Assembly: GCA_963758025.1 (NCBI GenBank)
Contig: CAVWUA010000006.1
Coordinates: 1,054,001 to 1,118,000, forward strand
DNA length: 64,000 nt
From: CAVWUA01 sp963758025
GTDB lineage: Bacteria; Planctomycetota; Planctomycetia; Isosphaerales; Isosphaeraceae
Direction of reading: 5' to 3'
The first letter of the stretch is position 1, and every line of letters starts with the position of its first letter. Shown here piece by piece: positions 48,764 through 58,700 of this stretch. The notes under the pieces are model-generated. The model was not told where the DNA came from. It did not search any database and saw only the letters and a program-made list of their open reading frames with translations. A program made the position numbers and the translations under genes.

Positions 48764-51712
48764 ATGCCTCGACGCGCCGCCACGTTCTTTCTTGCCCTCA
48801 CGTTCCTTCCCAGGATGGCCGCAGCTCAGGGGTTCGCGTCGGAGGAAGCGGCGGGACGGATGAGCGTCGCGGAGGGGCTGGAGGTCCGGCTCGTCGCCGC
48901 CGAACCGCTGGTCCGCCAGCCGGTCGCCATCGAGTTCGACGACCGGGGGCGGCTCTGGGTCATCCAGTATCTCCAGTACCCCAATCCCGAGGGACTTCAT
49001 CGCGTCGAGGTCGATCGCTACTCGCGGACGATCTACGACCGCATTCCCGAGCCGCCCCCGCGCGGGCCGAAGGGGGCGGACCGGATCACGATCCTGGAAG
49101 ACACCGACGGCGACGGCCGGGCCGATCGCGCCCAGGATTTCGTCCAAGGGCTGAACCTCGCCAGCGGTCTCGCGTTCGGCCGGGGCGGGGTGTTCGTGCT
49201 CCAGGCTCCATACCTGCTGTTCTACCCCGACCGCGACCGCGACGACGTCCCCGACGGCGACCCCGAGGTCTTGCTGGAAGGTTTCGGCATGGAGGACGCC
49301 CACTCGGTCGCCAACTCCTTGACGTGGGGACCCGACGGCTGGCTCTACGGCCTGCAGGGAAGCACCGTCACGGCTCGGATTCGCGGGAACACCTTCCAGC
49401 AAGGCGTCTGGCGTTACCATCCCGAATCCGACCGGTTCGAGCTGTTCGCCGAGGGGGGCGGCAACATGTGGGGCCTCGACTTCGACCCGCGAGGCGATCT
49501 CTTCGCCAGCACGAACGTCGGCGGCTTCGTTATGCTGCACGCCGTCCAAGGGGGGTACTACTGGAAGTCGTTCGGCAAACACGGGCCGTTGCACAACCCG
49601 TACACCTTCGGCTACTTCGATCACGTCGCGCACGACGGCGTCCGTGGTGGTCACGTCGCGGTCGGCGGCCTCTTCTACCAGGCCGACGCTTTCCCCGAAG
49701 AGTGGCGCGGCCGTTACATCGCCGCGGACCTGCTCGACCATTCGATCCACTGGCACGAGGTCACGCCCCTGGGCTCGACCCATCGCGCCAGGCAGGGCGG
49801 GGACATGCTCCGGGCGAATGACACGTGGTTCGCTCCGAGCGATATCACCCTCGGCCCCGATGGGTTCCTCTACGTCGCCGACTGGCACGACCGCCGGACG
49901 GCCCATCCCGACCCGGATGCCGACTGGGACCGCACCAACGGCCGGATCTACGCCATCGGCCCAAGCGGGGTGACGCCGGGAAAGACGACGGACCTGGCGG
50001 AACGCTCCACCGAGGCTCTGGTCGATCGGCTCGGTGACTCCAACATCTGGCAAGTGCGACGCGCCCGCCGCCTGCTGGCCGAGCGGCGCGACCCGGAAGC
50101 GATCGACCGCCTGCGGGCGTCGTTGCTCAATTGCGGCGGGCCGATCCCTTGCCTGGAGGCCCTCTGGACCGTATCGTGCTGCGGCGGGCTGGATGACCGG
50201 CTCGCCACGGACCTCCTGATTCATCCCGATCCCGAAGTCCGAGCCTGGACCGTGCGACTGCTGGGAGACCGGCCCGAGCGCTCGCCGGAACTCGACGCGC
50301 TCCTGATCGACCGCGCCGCGTTCGACCCGAGCGACCGCGTGCGGGCGCAGCTTGCCGGCACATCGGCTCGGTTGCCGACGGAGACCGGCCTGGAGATCGC
50401 CGAGCGACTGCTGCGCCGGGATCTGGACGCGGACGATCCCCACATCCCGCAACGGCTCTGGTGGGCGGTCGAGCGGCACGCGACGGCGGACCCCGACGCG
50501 GTGCTCCAGCGGTTCGCCAGGGCGGACGCCTGGCAGTCGGCCATGACTCGCGACACGATCCAGCCACGATTGATGCGCCGGTTCGCGTCGGAACGAACCG
50601 ACGAGGGGGACGCGGCGTGTGCCCTTTTGCTCTCCTCGGCCCCCACCGAGGAGGACCGGGCGCGGCTCCTGGCGGCCCTCGACGAGACGACGCGGGGGCG
50701 GCCACCGGGTACGATCGGTCCCGAGTTGACGCGGGCTATCCGAAGACGGCTCGACGCCGGGGCAAGTGATCCGGCCACGATCCGCCTGGCGGCGCGCTGC
50801 GGCGACCGCGCCTCGCACGAGCGGGCACGGACCACGGCGACCGATCCTCAGGCCCGGCCCGAGGATCGGCTGACGATGATCGACCTGCTCGGTGAGCTGG
50901 CCGAGAAGGAGGACCGCGCGCCGCTGCTCGATCTGGCCGCTCGCGGCGCGGACGACGCGATCCGAGCGGCGGCGATCCGCGCGCTGGGTCGGTTCGAGGA
51001 CGGAGCGATTCCCTCCGCGTTGCTGTCGCGCTATCCCGAGGAGGACGCGACCTGGCGGCGGCGGGTCCGGGACCTGCTGTTCGGCCGTGCCGGCTGGGCA
51101 AAGGCCTTTCTGGAGGAGGTGGAGCGCGGTCGGATCGCGGCGTTGGAAGTGCCACTGGACGAGGTACGCCGCATCGCCGCGCTGAGGGATCGGGAGCTGG
51201 ATGCCCTCGTGCAAAAGCACTGGGGAACGCTGACCGGCGCGACGCCCGAGGTCCGGCTTGCCGAGGTGCGCCGGCTGAACAACGACCTCCGGGCCGGGAC
51301 CGGCGACCGGGAGCGCGGCCGCGCTCTCTTCCGGGAGCATTGCGCGTCGTGCCATCGCCTCTTCGGCGAAGGGAAGGCGGTCGGGCCAGACCTGACCCAC
51401 GCGAACCGGCACGACCGCGATTTCCTGCTGGTCAGCCTGGTCGATCCGAGCGGCGTGATCCGCAAGGAATTTCAATCCGTGCTGATCCAGACGCATGACG
51501 GCCGCGTCCTGACCGGCCTGATCGCCGAGCAGTCGCCGAGCCGGATTACCTTGCTCGGGGCGGACGAGGAGCGGACGACGATCGGCCGCGACGAGATCGC
51601 GGAGATGGCCGACGCGACGGCCTCACTCATGCCCGAGGATCTCTATCGCCGCCTCGATCCCGAAACGCTTCGGGACCTGTTCCGCTACCTGGAGTCGGAC
51701 CCGGCGCCCTGA
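48764..51712 (+). CDS. Exported PVC-type CxxCH heme protein (beta-propeller, HEAT-like repeats, cytochrome c)
   Basis: 982 residues, intact. The signal peptide MPRRAATFFLALTFLPRMAA ends at AAA-QG. Then comes a sugar-dehydrogenase-type beta-propeller (VAIEFDDRGRLWVIQYLQYP, NSLTWGPDGWLYGLQGST, GGNMWGLDFDPRGDLFAST, ITLGPDGFLYVADWHDRR). The middle is a run of helical HEAT-like repeats. Near residue 860 is the cytochrome c site CASCH in FREHCASCHRLFGEGKAVGP, followed by a small copper/heme-type domain. These proteins are very frequent in planctomycetes and are thought to oxidise sugars in the periplasm. It precedes a hydrolase and a deacetylase. Confidence 0.9.
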   Translation: MPRRAATFFLALTFLPRMAAAQGFASEEAAGRMSVAEGLEVRLVAAEPLVRQPVAIEFDDRGRLWVIQYLQYPNPEGLHRVEVDRYSRTIYDRIPEPPPRGPKGADRITILEDTDGDGRADRAQDFVQGLNLASGLAFGRGGVFVLQAPYLLFYPDRDRDDVPDGDPEVLLEGFGMEDAHSVANSLTWGPDGWLYGLQGSTVTARIRGNTFQQGVWRYHPESDRFELFAEGGGNMWGLDFDPRGDLFASTNVGGFVMLHAVQGGYYWKSFGKHGPLHNPYTFGYFDHVAHDGVRGGHVAVGGLFYQADAFPEEWRGRYIAADLLDHSIHWHEVTPLGSTHRARQGGDMLRANDTWFAPSDITLGPDGFLYVADWHDRRTAHPDPDADWDRTNGRIYAIGPSGVTPGKTTDLAERSTEALVDRLGDSNIWQVRRARRLLAERRDPEAIDRLRASLLNCGGPIPCLEALWTVSCCGGLDDRLATDLLIHPDPEVRAWTVRLLGDRPERSPELDALLIDRAAFDPSDRVRAQLAGTSARLPTETGLEIAERLLRRDLDADDPHIPQRLWWAVERHATADPDAVLQRFARADAWQSAMTRDTIQPRLMRRFASERTDEGDAACALLLSSAPTEEDRARLLAALDETTRGRPPGTIGPELTRAIRRRLDAGASDPATIRLAARCGDRASHERARTTATDPQARPEDRLTMIDLLGELAEKEDRAPLLDLAARGADDAIRAAAIRALGRFEDGAIPSALLSRYPEEDATWRRRVRDLLFGRAGWAKAFLEEVERGRIAALEVPLDEVRRIAALRDRELDALVQKHWGTLTGATPEVRLAEVRRLNNDLRAGTGDRERGRALFREHCASCHRLFGEGKAVGPDLTHANRHDRDFLLVSLVDPSGVIRKEFQSVLIQTHDGRVLTGLIAEQSPSRITLLGADEERTTIGRDEIAEMADATASLMPEDLYRRLDPETLRDLFRYLESDPAP

Positions 51713-51766
51713 GAGGGCCACGCGGGTCCGCCGTAACCTTCTTCTCTCTTTTGTGTGGAGACCGAG

Positions 51767-52858
51767 ATGTCACGACGAGATCTGTCTCGGTGGGTCGTCG
51801 CGCTGCTGACCGTTGCGCTGGTCACTCCTTTGGCAAAAGCCGGTGAGCGGGACGCCGAGGGGACGCGGATCTACGAGAACCGGCTCACGCCGATCGCTGA
51901 TCCGAAGCCGCTCCTGGCCGATCACCCGGAGTTCGTCGAGCCGATCCGCGAGACCGCTCGGTTCGAGGCGCCGCCCTTGATCGACGACCCGGAGGCCGAC
52001 CTGGAGGTGCGGGCCTGGCGGTTCTCCTACAACGCGCGCGGGATCATCGAGGTCCCCAACCGCCTCCGCGCCGACCGGACGGCCGTCATCGTGGTCCACC
52101 CGTGGGGGATCGACGACGGCCAGGGGTGGCGGACGCCGGAACCGGCGGGCGTCGCCTTCCAGTGTACCCCGGCCAAGAACGCGATCGTGCTCGATCACGG
52201 AGCGAAGGTCATCAACCCCTTCCTCAAGACGCTCCGCGAACGGGTCGCCCTGGTGGCCTATAGCCTGCCGGGAAAGGAGGACCCGATCCGCCGTTTGATG
52301 TACCGTTCCTATCGCGGCACGCCGAGCGGCGCGGAGCGGAAGGCGGGACGCGAGGCCCTGAAGGCCAAGCTCGACGGCTTCGCCTACCGGGGCGATCCCC
52401 TGCCGGCCACCATCCCGGTCGCGGCCGAGATGCCGACGATCGACTATTTCCGAGCCTTTCCCGGTCTGGACGCCGGCCCGAAGTACGACCCGAACGGATT
52501 CTGGGAATTGCCGATCCCCGTCATGCGGTCCATCGACGTCGCGCCCGACGACCTGGTGATCTACGACGGCGAGGGGTATCCGGCCTTGCGCGATTTCCTC
52601 AAGGCGCGGGGCATCCGCCATATCCTGCTGGCCGGTTACAACACCGACATGTGTGTCTGCTCGACCACGGCGGGCTACAAGAACCTGGGCGAGGATTTCG
52701 ACGTCTTGCTCGTCGGTGATGCCACGATCGCCACGTTCCCCGCCCAGCCATCGCCACGATTCGCCACGACGGCCGCCGTCACGTTCGCGTCGCTGAACCT
52801 GTTCATCACCCAGACCTCCTGGGTCCGGCCGATCCCGCCAGAGGAGGACGCGCGATGA
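51767..52858 (+). CDS. Exported isochorismatase-family cysteine hydrolase
   Basis: About 363 residues with an N-terminal signal (MSRRDLSRWVVALLTVALVT, ending before GERD). The fold is isochorismatase-like: RADRTAVIVVHPWGIDDG (catalytic Asp region), a long insert with the conserved Lys (LVAYSLPGKEDPIRRLMY), and the nucleophile in LLAGYNTDMCVCSTTAGYKN. The family hydrolyses amides, imides or ester bonds; the substrate is unknown, but export suggests an external one. The start is placed at the ATG at 51767, 6 bases after GGAG. It overlaps the next gene by 4 bases (ATGA). Confidence 0.85.
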   Translation: MSRRDLSRWVVALLTVALVTPLAKAGERDAEGTRIYENRLTPIADPKPLLADHPEFVEPIRETARFEAPPLIDDPEADLEVRAWRFSYNARGIIEVPNRLRADRTAVIVVHPWGIDDGQGWRTPEPAGVAFQCTPAKNAIVLDHGAKVINPFLKTLRERVALVAYSLPGKEDPIRRLMYRSYRGTPSGAERKAGREALKAKLDGFAYRGDPLPATIPVAAEMPTIDYFRAFPGLDAGPKYDPNGFWELPIPVMRSIDVAPDDLVIYDGEGYPALRDFLKARGIRHILLAGYNTDMCVCSTTAGYKNLGEDFDVLLVGDATIATFPAQPSPRFATTAAVTFASLNLFITQTSWVRPIPPEEDAR

Positions 52859-53874
52859 CCGCTGATCCCAACGCACCGAGCCGCCGTGACTTCCTCGCTT
52901 CGGTCACGGCCGCCGGAGCGGCCCTGGCCGCGCCCAGGCGTTCACCGGCCGAAGGGCAGGGGGGCGATCGCGCCTTGATCGCCATCACGCTCGACCTGGA
53001 GATGAGCCGCCACTACCCGACGTGGGATGACACCCACTGGGACTACGAGAAAGGAAACCTCGACGACGCCACCAAGCGCTACGCCGTCGAGGCCGCGCGG
53101 CGGGTGAAGGCGCAAGGGGGCCGCATCCACTTCTTCGCTCTCGGACGGACGATGGAGCAGGAAGACGTCGGCTGGCTCCGCGCGATCGCCGAGGACGGGC
53201 ACCCGATCGGCAACCACACGTATGACCACGTCAATGTCCTGGCGACCCGGCCCGAGGACATCCAGTTCCGCTTTCAGCGCTGTCCCTGGTTGATCGCGGG
53301 CGAGGAACCATCCGCCGTCATCGCCGAGAACATCCAGCTGGCCGCCGCCGCCTTGAAATCGCGGATCGGCATCGACCCGGCCGGGTTCCGCACCCCGGGC
53401 GGATTTTACAACGGCCTGACCGATCGGCCTGACGTGCAGCGGATGCTGCTCGACCAGGGTTACCCATGGGTCAGCAGCCGCTATCCGTCCCACCCGGTGG
53501 GAGAGCCCGGCACGCCTCCCGGAGAGGAGATTTTCGACGGCATCGTCGCCGCCCAGGCACAGGCCCAGCCGTTCACCTACCCGTCGGGGTTGGTCGAGGT
53601 GCCGATGAGCCCCATCAGCGACGTGAACGCCTTCCGCTCCGCCCGCTGGAGCCGTGATGCCTTTCTTGAGGCCATCCGGCGCGGCGTCTCCTGGGCAATC
53701 GAGCGGCGGGCGGTTTTCGATTTCCTGGCGCATCCGTCGTGCCTGGTGGTCGCGGACCCGCGGTTTCAGACCATCGACCTGATCTGCGACCTCGTGCGCG
53801 CCGCGGGCGACCGGGCCGCGCTGGTCGATCTCGGCACGATTGCCACGAGGGCCAGGCCCGCGACCGGAAAATGA
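52855..53874 (+). CDS. Exported polysaccharide-deacetylase-family protein (Tat signal)
   Basis: 339 residues. The N-terminus MTADPNAPSRRDFLASVTAA has a twin-arginine motif (SRRDFLAS). The NodB-like domain is seen in LIAITLDLEMSRHYPTWDDT (metal Asp), HFFALGRTMEQEDVGWLRA, GHPIGNHTYDHVNVLAT (His-x3-His), GFRTPGGFYNGLTDRPDV and FDFLAHPSCLVVADP. It should remove acetyl groups from polysaccharide or a related ester. It overlaps the hydrolase gene, so the two are expressed together, with the heme protein upstream. Confidence 0.88.
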   Translation: MTADPNAPSRRDFLASVTAAGAALAAPRRSPAEGQGGDRALIAITLDLEMSRHYPTWDDTHWDYEKGNLDDATKRYAVEAARRVKAQGGRIHFFALGRTMEQEDVGWLRAIAEDGHPIGNHTYDHVNVLATRPEDIQFRFQRCPWLIAGEEPSAVIAENIQLAAAALKSRIGIDPAGFRTPGGFYNGLTDRPDVQRMLLDQGYPWVSSRYPSHPVGEPGTPPGEEIFDGIVAAQAQAQPFTYPSGLVEVPMSPISDVNAFRSARWSRDAFLEAIRRGVSWAIERRAVFDFLAHPSCLVVADPRFQTIDLICDLVRAAGDRAALVDLGTIATRARPATGK

Positions 53875-54019
53875 ACAAAAGCGAGGAGATAGGAATCCTG
53901 GCCCTCAGGTTTCAGGCGGGACGGGTCAGACTCCGATACAGTCGATGAGCCAGAGTCACGCGTCGCGACGCTGTTGCGTGTAGATGGCCGAGAAACCACA
54001 GCGATCAAGGAGGATCGGC

Positions 54020-55768
54020 ATGTCGGGAACGAATGCGAGCCGAGTGGGGAGGTCCCGACGTCGACTGATCCCCGTCTTGGAGAACCTGGATCGTCGGGAG
54101 CTGCTGTCGGCCGGGGGCTTCCGTCACTCGATCGGGCCGTATCTCACGGCCTCTCCCCTGGGGCCACGGATCAGCCGGCCTCCGGGCCTGGTGGACCCGC
54201 ACACGGCGGTCACGCAGTATCTCGCCACCACCCTGGGCTCCGGAATCGACCAGGTGCAGGCGTTCTCGCAGCTTCAGAACGGCCGATCGCGGGGCGCTCT
54301 GGTTCAGCGCGTCCTCAGCCAGCCGCTGCTGCACCGGGTTCTCGGCGACCCGGACACATACCAGATCTTCGCGTCCCCGGCCCTCAGCGGCTTGCTCGGA
54401 TCGCAGCAGATTTCCGGCCCAACCTCGCTCATTACGCAGACCGCCGTCACCCCGGTCACGCCAACCGTCGTGACACCCACGACCCCCGCCGTCACCACGG
54501 TCGTGCCCACCGTCGTACCCGCCACGAACAACGTCTTGATCCCCGGCTTGACCGCGCCTCCGGTTTCGACCGTGCCCGGTCTGTCCTCGACAACCAACAC
54601 GATCCCCGCCTCGACCGTTCCGACGACGGGAACGGTCCCGGGCGCGATTTCACCGACGACGATCACCGCCGTCCCTGTCACCGCGACGGCGGTGCCCACG
54701 ACTCCGGCCACCGCGACGGTCCAGCTCATCGCGTTCACCATTCCGGACCAGGCGGTGATCCAGACGCCCGGCGACCTGACGACGACCGTGCAGGTGAACC
54801 CGTCGGGCGGGGCGCCCGGGTTCTTCGCCGAGGTTCCCACGAGCAATATCCGCATCATCGACCCGGGGCCGCCGCTGACGGGAACGGTGCTCATCCCGAG
54901 CGACCAGATTCCGGCGGGCTACCCCGTGCCCGATCAGACGTTCCTGCCGATCGGCACGTTCTCCCCGGCCTACGCGACGACGGCCCCGCTGCTGGTGGAC
55001 ATGCTCAAGTCGGGCGCGACTCGGAGCGCGACCGATGCGCCGAACACCGTGCCGGGCTTGCGGCTGGTCAATGCGCTGTACCGCAACCGTCCGTTCCCAC
55101 CGCTGGGAAGGACGTCGTACCTCCGCATGCTTCGCCTCGCGGTCGAGCGAAATCTCTTCACCTTGAACACAACCCAGGCGACTCAGGTGTCGAACGCCCT
55201 GAACGAGTTCACGCAGCAGGTCAGCACGATGGCCGCGAACGGCTCACTCACGCCGGCTATTCCGCCCGACGCGCCGAACTTGCCTGTCGGGCCGCTCGCG
55301 GGGACCCTCGAAATCTCGACGGGCGTGCTCCGGCGGCTCACGACCGTCGCGCCCCAGCTCTCCGGGTTGCAGATTCCGGGGGTCGGCAACGTGCCGGGCC
55401 GGCTGGATGTCGGGTATGTCTTCGACCAGGCGGGCAACTACGGGATTATCTTCTCGCTCCGAGGCCCCCTGAGCAACACGAACGCCGGCCTGAGCTCCGC
55501 CGACGTGGCGGCTGGCGACGTGCGGGTGACCGTCTCGAACGCCCCGAGCATCGCGGCCCTGACCGGGACATCGGTCGAGGAAGGGGTGACGATCGGCTCG
55601 GGGGTCGCCGCCGACCTGGGTTCCTCGCAACTCGCCAACGGCGTGACGACCTTCTCGGCCTCGGCCGGCTACGGCGCGGGGATCGAGTACGGGACGGCCA
55701 TCGGCGTGAGCGTGGTCGTCCCCCTGGGCAACGTCTATTCGCTGATCCCGTCCGCGCCGAACCCGTGA
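54020..55768 (+). CDS. Exported LEPR-XLL-like protein with a Thr/Pro-rich linker
   Basis: 582 residues, intact. The start at 54020 has AAGGAGG 6 bases upstream. The N-terminus RRRLIPVLENLDRRELLSAG matches the LEPR-XLL-type N-terminal motif of planctomycete exported proteins. Residues about 135-240 are rich in Thr, Val and Pro (PVTPTVVTPTTPAVTTV), like a glycosylated stalk. The C-terminal half (TVPGLRLVNALYRNRPFPPL to the end) looks folded and rich in beta structure, with long hydrophobic strands such as GAGIEYGTAIGVSVVVPLGN. I do not recognise the family; it is likely a surface protein. It converges with the giant gene at 55779 with only 10 bases between. Confidence 0.75.
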   Translation: MSGTNASRVGRSRRRLIPVLENLDRRELLSAGGFRHSIGPYLTASPLGPRISRPPGLVDPHTAVTQYLATTLGSGIDQVQAFSQLQNGRSRGALVQRVLSQPLLHRVLGDPDTYQIFASPALSGLLGSQQISGPTSLITQTAVTPVTPTVVTPTTPAVTTVVPTVVPATNNVLIPGLTAPPVSTVPGLSSTTNTIPASTVPTTGTVPGAISPTTITAVPVTATAVPTTPATATVQLIAFTIPDQAVIQTPGDLTTTVQVNPSGGAPGFFAEVPTSNIRIIDPGPPLTGTVLIPSDQIPAGYPVPDQTFLPIGTFSPAYATTAPLLVDMLKSGATRSATDAPNTVPGLRLVNALYRNRPFPPLGRTSYLRMLRLAVERNLFTLNTTQATQVSNALNEFTQQVSTMAANGSLTPAIPPDAPNLPVGPLAGTLEISTGVLRRLTTVAPQLSGLQIPGVGNVPGRLDVGYVFDQAGNYGIIFSLRGPLSNTNAGLSSADVAAGDVRVTVSNAPSIAALTGTSVEEGVTIGSGVAADLGSSQLANGVTTFSASAGYGAGIEYGTAIGVSVVVPLGNVYSLIPSAPNP

Positions 55769-55778
55769 GCGGACCGGG

Positions 55779-58700
55779 TCAGCCCTGCCGGCGCCTCGCG
55801 GCGAGAGCGGCGAGCCAGAGCCCGCGCTGAGGCGGCACCCGGAGCTGCGCGGCGCGGGCCGCGAGAGTCGGTCTGCCGGCGGTCGAGACACCCTGGACCT
55901 GGCGGAACGCGCCGAACGGCCGGGCCGCCCAGGGCCGCGCGGTGGGGCGTTGCCACAACGACGCGAAGGCCGACCCGATCGGCGCGCGACGGAGGTTGAG
56001 CACCGAGACGGTCGCCGCGAAGACACCGCCGGGCTGGCCGTTGCCGTCGCCGTCGAGCAGATTGCCCGCGAGGTCCGCGACCCCCGTTCCCGCTCCGGGG
56101 ATGTCCGTCGCCTGGTTCACGATGACCTCGACCGGCGTCGTGCGGTGAATGATGCCATTCGGCGTGAGCGTCACGGTCAAGGTGGCGGGATCGTACACCG
56201 CCGAACTGAGACCGACGAGCAGGTCGTCGGCGGTCCTCATCAGGCGGTCGCGGCCTGGCGTTCGGAGGCTGTAGCCGTAGTTGATCAGGTTCTGGGCCGT
56301 CGTGGGGTTGAGCAACTCGTTGAATGTCAGGACGACCGCCCCCAGACCTCGGCGGCCGGGGACCGCTTCGACCCTCGTGATGACCGGGCCGTTGCGGTCG
56401 CGGTTGTCGTTCTGGATCGTCAGGACGGCCGAGGAGGGGGAGCCAAGCGTCGCGCCGCCGGTCGGGTCGCTCAGGGTCAGCAAGACCGTCTCGTTCCCTT
56501 CGGCCGCGAAGTCGTCGTTGATCGGGATGGTGAAGCTCTGCGAGGTCTGGCCGGGGGCGAACGTGAGGACGCCAGAGGTGGGGGTGTAATCCATCCCGTT
56601 CTGCGCCAGGCCGTCGGCCGTCGCGTAATGGACCGAGACCGTGCCGCCGCCGCTATCGCGGACGACGGTGATCGTCGCCATGCCGTCGGACTCGTTGACC
56701 ACGTAGGACGCCATGCTGAACCGCAAGGCCCCAGGCTGGTCGTTGTCGCGGATCGCGAGCACGGCCGAACTGGGCGTTCCCAGCGTCGCGGCGCCGGTCG
56801 GGTCGCTCAGGGTCAGCAAGACCGTCTCATTGGCCTCGGGCACGCCGTCATCGAGGATCGGCACCGCGAACGTTTTCGAGTTCTCCCCCATGTTGAACGT
56901 CAAGGTGCCGCTGGTGGCCGTGTAGTCGGTCCCCTCGGTCGCGGTGCCGTTGGCCGTCGCGTAATCAACGGTGAACAGACCGCCGCTGCCCCCCTGGCGC
57001 GTGACCGTGATGACGGCCATGCCGGCCGCTTCATCGACGGTGTAGCCCGACATGGAGAACTGCGTCGTGCCGATCTGCTCGGTGATCCCGGCGGAGAACT
57101 CCGACGTGTTGCCGGCGGGGTCGGTGGCAGTCGCCGTGACGTACTGACCGGCCGGGACCGTCGCCGGCACGTCCGCCGAGAACGCCACGAGGCCGTTGGC
57201 CCCGGTCCGCACGGTTGTTCCGCCGAGGTAGCGCTCTCCCTCACCGTAACCCGACGGGTCGAGCGTCATGTTGGCGAAGAACTGGATCGTGAAGACCGTG
57301 TTCGGCGTGCTCTGGAGCGTTCCCTGGATGTTGGTGAATGCGACCGACGTGGCGATCGCGGTCAGGGTCGGGAAGTTCTGAAGGTTGTTTGGCCCGCTGT
57401 CGTTGTCGTTCGGATCGTTCAGGGTCACGCCGCTGAGCGGATCGCCCCCGGCGACCAGGTTGATCCCGAGCGCGCCATTCGAGTGGATGCTGTTGGTCAG
57501 GATGGCGTTGCGGATGCTGTTCTTATCCTCGACCCGGACGCCGTCGCGGATGTTGAAGGCGATCGTGTTGCCCGCCGCCGTGGACGCGCCGCCGATCTGG
57601 TTGACCGACGCGCCGGCCTGAACCAGAACGCCTTCCAGCTCGTTGCCTAGCGGGGCCAGGCCGGTGATGTCCGTCCCGATGAAGTTCCCCTGGAGGATGT
57701 TGCCGGTCGCCGACGCGCCGCTGATGACGACGCCCCAGTGGTTCGCCGAGATCAGGTTGCGGGCGGTCCCGGTGGTGCCGCCGAGGGTGTTCGCCGGCGC
57801 GTTCTCGATCCGTACCCCTTCCTGGGAGTTCCCCAGGTCGTGCAGGCCCGTCACATCGGACCCGATCAGGTTGCCCTGAATGAGGTTGCCGGTCGCGCCG
57901 GGACCGATCAGAACCACCCCCATGTTATTGCCGGAGATCACCTGGGAGCCTTGAAAGTCGCCGGTGACCGTGTTCCTCGGCGCGTTGTCGATCCGCACCC
58001 CTTCCCGGGCATTGCCGAGATCGGCCGTGCCGACCGGATCGGTGCCGATGCGGTTGTCCCGCACGCGGTTGCCGGTCGCGTCCGAGCCGGAGAGCAAGAC
58101 GCCCCGCAGGTTCGCCGAGATCGTGTTGTCAGGGCCGATCTGGTTGTTCGCCGAGAAGACGGCGACGCCCTCCTGCGAGTTCCCCAGGGCCGAGAGGCCA
58201 TCGACGGTCAGTCCGATGGTGTTGTGGGCGACGACGTTCCCGGTGGCCAGGCGGCCGATGATCCGCACGCCGGCCCCTTCGTTGGCCGAGATGACGTTAC
58301 CGAGGTCGGTGTTGCCGAGCCGGTCGTTGGTGCCGATCTGGTTCTCGGGGGCGTTGTCAATCCGCACGCCGTCGCCGAGGTTCCCCGGATCGCCCGAGCC
58401 GAAGAGGTACCCGCCGCCGGGGCCGACGCCGATGAAGTTCTCCAGGACGTTGTTCCGTGTCGCTGTTGGCCCTGTGATGCGGACCCCGTGGCTGAGGTTG
58501 CACGAGATCAGGTTCCCCGCGCCGGCCGTGGCCCCGCCGATGGTGTTGCTGGATGCGGCGACCAGCACCCCTTCCGCCCCGTTCGACCCACGGGCGAAGC
58601 GGCCGTTGAGAGACGGCCCGGCCAGGCCGATCTGGTTCCCCAGAACCTGGTTCCCCTCGGCCCCCGGCAGGATCGAGACACCTTGCAGGCCGTTGTTCGT

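Noticed and set aside
48545..51496. A 983-codon open frame on the minus strand across the heme-protein gene
   Set aside because: It lies opposite an intact gene with signal peptide and CxxCH motif; its sequence is Arg/Pro/Gln-rich and has no family-like motif. GC-rich DNA gives long antisense frames.
55950..57650. A 566-codon plus-strand frame opposite the beta-helix giant
   Set aside because: Repeated composition with no recognisable motif, no ribosome site; it mirrors the repeats of the real gene.
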